A stretch of DNA of 52,271 bases, from positions 1 through 52,271 of the forward strand of contig NZ_ATVR01000024.1 of NCBI RefSeq assembly GCF_000420825.1, in the 5' to 3' direction. The notes below the pieces were generated by a model that was given only the letters and a program-made list of their open reading frames with translations, ran no database searches and was not told where the DNA came from. Positions within the stretch are counted from its first letter, which is position 1; each line of letters starts with the position of its first letter. The position numbers were made by a program, and so were the translations under genes. The stretch comes from Butyrivibrio sp. AE2015. GTDB lineage: Bacteria > Bacillota > Clostridia > Lachnospirales > Lachnospiraceae. Of this stretch, positions 52,048-52,271 are shown in pieces.

Positions 52048-52271
52048 ATGAGTGAATCGATAAGAGGTAACCACTCCCATCTGTTACTGTCAGATAGGAT
52101 TTATATAGAACAGGAGCTTAACCAAGGCTCTACTTTTTATTCCATTGCAAAGGTTCTGCACAAGGATCCTACTACCATTTCAAAAGAAGTTAAAAGATCC
52201 AGAAGTATTGAATCCCCATATCAGTGGTGGGATAAATGCAGACTTTGCTGGGACTACAAAACCTGTAGGGA
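52048..52271 (+). CDS. IS30-family transposase, N-terminal part
   Basis: The frame starts at ATG 52048 after AGGAAGGAG and continues past the end of the window, so at least 74 residues are visible. LLLSDRIYIEQELNQGSTFYSIAKVLHKDPTTISKEVKR-type sequence is present (quoted here in spirit; the key pieces are RIYIEQEL, SIAKVL and DPTTISKEV). It is the helix-turn-helix that opens IS30 transposases, followed by cysteines in DKCRLCWDYKTC. The left inverted repeat should lie between 51880 and 52047 but I could not identify it without the right end. Confidence 0.85.
   Translation, partial: MSESIRGNHSHLLLSDRIYIEQELNQGSTFYSIAKVLHKDPTTISKEVKRSRSIESPYQWWDKCRLCWDYKTCR

Noticed and set aside
1..52271. tRNA, rRNA, or known riboswitch (T-box, SAM, cobalamin) upstream of metY, ddh or tRNA genes
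   Set aside because: I found no cloverleaf, no T-box sequence and no riboswitch core I could recognise by eye; this is a limit of reading without a covariance search.

Overview
The window reads as chromosome of an anaerobic Gram-positive of the Lachnospiraceae, most like Butyrivibrio or Pseudobutyrivibrio. This is an inference from moderately low GC, strong AGGAGG-type ribosome sites, meso-diaminopimelate dehydrogenase, plant-glycan hydrolases (GH2-like, GH105, GH3), many lipoproteins, c-di-GMP enzymes, and families such as DUF5107, DUF1848, DUF4342, DUF4003 and DUF4298. No rRNA or tRNA gene is visible. Most genes lie on the minus strand.

Layout. 1-960: no convincing gene; inverted repeats and a long imperfect palindrome. 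1.0-5.4 kb: minus-strand operon ddh - SpoIIE-type phosphatase - metY with a visible promoter and a 25-bp terminator stem. 5.4-8.1 kb: a lipoprotein gene divergent from a TtcA-like tRNA thiolase gene. 8.0-15.2 kb: carbohydrate locus, with a DUF5107-TPR protein divergent from an AraC regulator that overlaps a GH2-like hydrolase. 15.3-24.7 kb: nucleotidase, flavin-linked fumarate-reductase-like protein, membrane GGDEF protein, CstA transporter, thioesterase, DUF4003, a DUF3006-like peptide, a DMT transporter with an 18-histidine tail, and DUF4342. 24.9-32.8 kb: GH105 hydrolase, DUF1848, an EAL phosphodiesterase with a degenerate GGDEF domain, MFS transporter, DUF1284, secreted transglutaminase-like protein. 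33.0-42.1 kb: SRAP/HNH/ProX cluster, GH3 lipoprotein, SGNH hydrolase, HAD phosphatase, monooxygenase-fold protein, flavodoxin, TSUP transporter, lipoprotein.

42.2-52.3 kb is different in texture. It has small stand-alone enzymes (two ArsC/Spx-like, two GNAT, YccF, nitroreductase, YbaK, DUF523, MazG, zinc ribbon, a DUF4298-Dabb fusion, an EndA-like nuclease), several gene remnants, a stand-alone LexA-type DNA-binding domain beside an isochorismatase-like hydrolase, and an IS30-family transposase cut by the window end. Within it sit three intergenic arrays of short inverted arms with strict phasing.

The main discovery candidate is this set of arrays. Arrays A (43062-43310) and B (49792-50091) share one motif: CTGCCTATAT and its inverse ATATAGGCAG. 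These flank variable 13/14-nt segments and are separated by variable segments of exactly 20 nt in all nine cases, giving a 53-54-bp period. Array C (46306-46613) uses another motif (TACTGTA/TACAGTA) but keeps arms 22 nt apart in six of six cases. A third motif (GGATAA/TTATCC, arms 20-21 nt apart) occurs singly at 45003-45041 and 46244-46282 and twice in 248-348. No cas genes are present and the repeats are too short and degenerate for CRISPR. They may be phased protein-binding arrays, strings of RNA hairpins, or a new class of intergenic repeat.
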